Of a stretch of 5,961 nt of DNA, positions 5,554 through 5,961 are shown piece after piece; within the stretch, counting starts at the first letter, position 1, and each line of letters starts with the position of its first letter. The notes beneath the pieces are model-generated. The model made no database searches. It was not told the DNA's origin and was given only the letters and a program-made list of their open reading frames with translations. The position numbers and the translations under genes are program-made. The stretch is from Flavobacteriales bacterium (lineage in GTDB: Bacteria; Bacteroidota; Bacteroidia; Flavobacteriales_F; PHOS-HE28), in the NCBI GenBank assembly GCA_020437875.1, contig JAGQVR010000177.1, forward strand, positions 1 through 5,961, given 5' to 3'.

Positions 5554-5961
5554 ATGGAGAACAACACCTTCCCGCAGAACCCCGCCTTCATCGGCACCAC
5601 CGAGGCCAGCAGTGTGCGCACCTTCCTGGCCAACGTGTTCAGTTACATGACCATGGCGCTGGTGATCAGCGGCGTGATGGCCTGGTGGTTCGGCAACGAC
5701 CTCACCAAGCTCCAATACCTCATCAACTTCGAGACGGGCGGGCAGACCATCCTGGGATGGGTGGTGATGCTGGCGCCCCTGGGCCTGGTCTTCGCCATGA
5801 GCGGCCTTGTGAACAAGATGAGCGGCACCGCACTGCTGGCCACCTTCCTGGTCTTCTCGTGCATCATGGGGATCAGCCTCAGCTACATCTTCCTCATCTA
5901 TTCCATGGCGGCCATCGCCAATGTCTTCTTCATCACCGCCGCGGTCTTCGCCACCATGGCC
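5554..5961 (+). CDS. Bax inhibitor-1 (YbhL/YccA) family membrane protein, partial
   Basis: Inner-membrane protein of the BI-1/TMBIM family, whose bacterial members are thought to be pH-sensitive calcium leak channels or interact with FtsH; the role in this organism is unknown. The open frame runs 136 codons from ATG 5554 to the window edge; full-length members are usually about 230-250 residues, so a bit over half is seen. After a polar N-terminal tail (1-20) come VRTFLANVFSYMTMALVISG, which is typical of the family, and hydrophobic segments at about 28-47, 65-86, 93-117 and 119-136. The stretch MGISLSYIFLIYS followed by VFFITAAVFATM resembles the conserved middle of bacterial BI-1 proteins. 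No Shine-Dalgarno is visible (the ATG follows accaaccagca). The conserved C-terminal acidic pair involved in gating would lie outside the window. Confidence 0.9.
   Translation, partial: MENNTFPQNPAFIGTTEASSVRTFLANVFSYMTMALVISGVMAWWFGNDLTKLQYLINFETGGQTILGWVVMLAPLGLVFAMSGLVNKMSGTALLATFLVFSCIMGISLSYIFLIYSMAAIANVFFITAAVFATMA

Noticed and set aside
1..5961. Search for tRNA or rRNA genes, CRISPR repeats, insertion-sequence ends, riboswitches and toxin-antitoxin pairs
   Set aside because: Genes cover almost all of the window and the gaps (92, 27, 4, 48 and 132 bp) are too small or lack the relevant structures; no tandem or spaced direct repeats were noticed.

Overview
This is a GC-rich (about 60% by eye) stretch of ordinary bacterial chromosome with seven genes packed closely together. 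The best guess is a GC-rich member of the Bacteroidota, near the Flavobacteriales. Three things point there. The divergent alaS / M23 peptidase / MerR arrangement is one I recall as common in that phylum. The M23 protein has the short N-terminal cytoplasmic tail, single membrane helix and coiled coil usual in those genomes. Most starts lack a Shine-Dalgarno sequence but carry a TAnnTTYG box just upstream, close to the known Bacteroidota -7 element TAnnTTTG. No mobile element, phage gene, CRISPR array, tRNA or rRNA was seen.

Layout. 1-1883 (-): alaS, alanyl-tRNA synthetase, whose C-terminal third lies outside the window. 1884-1975: short divergent promoter region. 1976-3325 (+): a two-gene unit of a membrane-anchored M23 metallopeptidase and a small MerR-type regulator. 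3330-4298 (-): rfaD (hldD), the ADP-heptose epimerase, convergent with the MerR gene with 4 bp between stop codons. 4299-4346: a 48-bp divergent promoter region holding an inverted repeat whose two arms are the two outward-facing -7 boxes. 4347-5421 (+): a two-gene pterin operon, a eukaryote-like 6-pyruvoyl-tetrahydropterin synthase overlapping folE (GTP cyclohydrolase I). 5422-5553: intergenic region with two hairpins and a promoter-like box. 5554-5961 (+): start of a Bax inhibitor-1 family membrane protein, cut by the window end.

How the genes work together. The one clear pathway is the pterin pair: FolE makes 7,8-dihydroneopterin triphosphate from GTP and the overlapping upstream gene encodes the enzyme that would use it. 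The M23 peptidase and RfaD both serve the cell envelope (peptidoglycan and lipopolysaccharide core). AlaS is a translation housekeeping gene.

I found no clearly new biological system. The points most worth a second look are the TAnnTTYG box before six of seven starts (mostly the variant TTCG), the mirror-image rfaD/PTPS promoters predicting nearly leaderless transcripts, and the eukaryote-type active-site motif of the pterin synthase.
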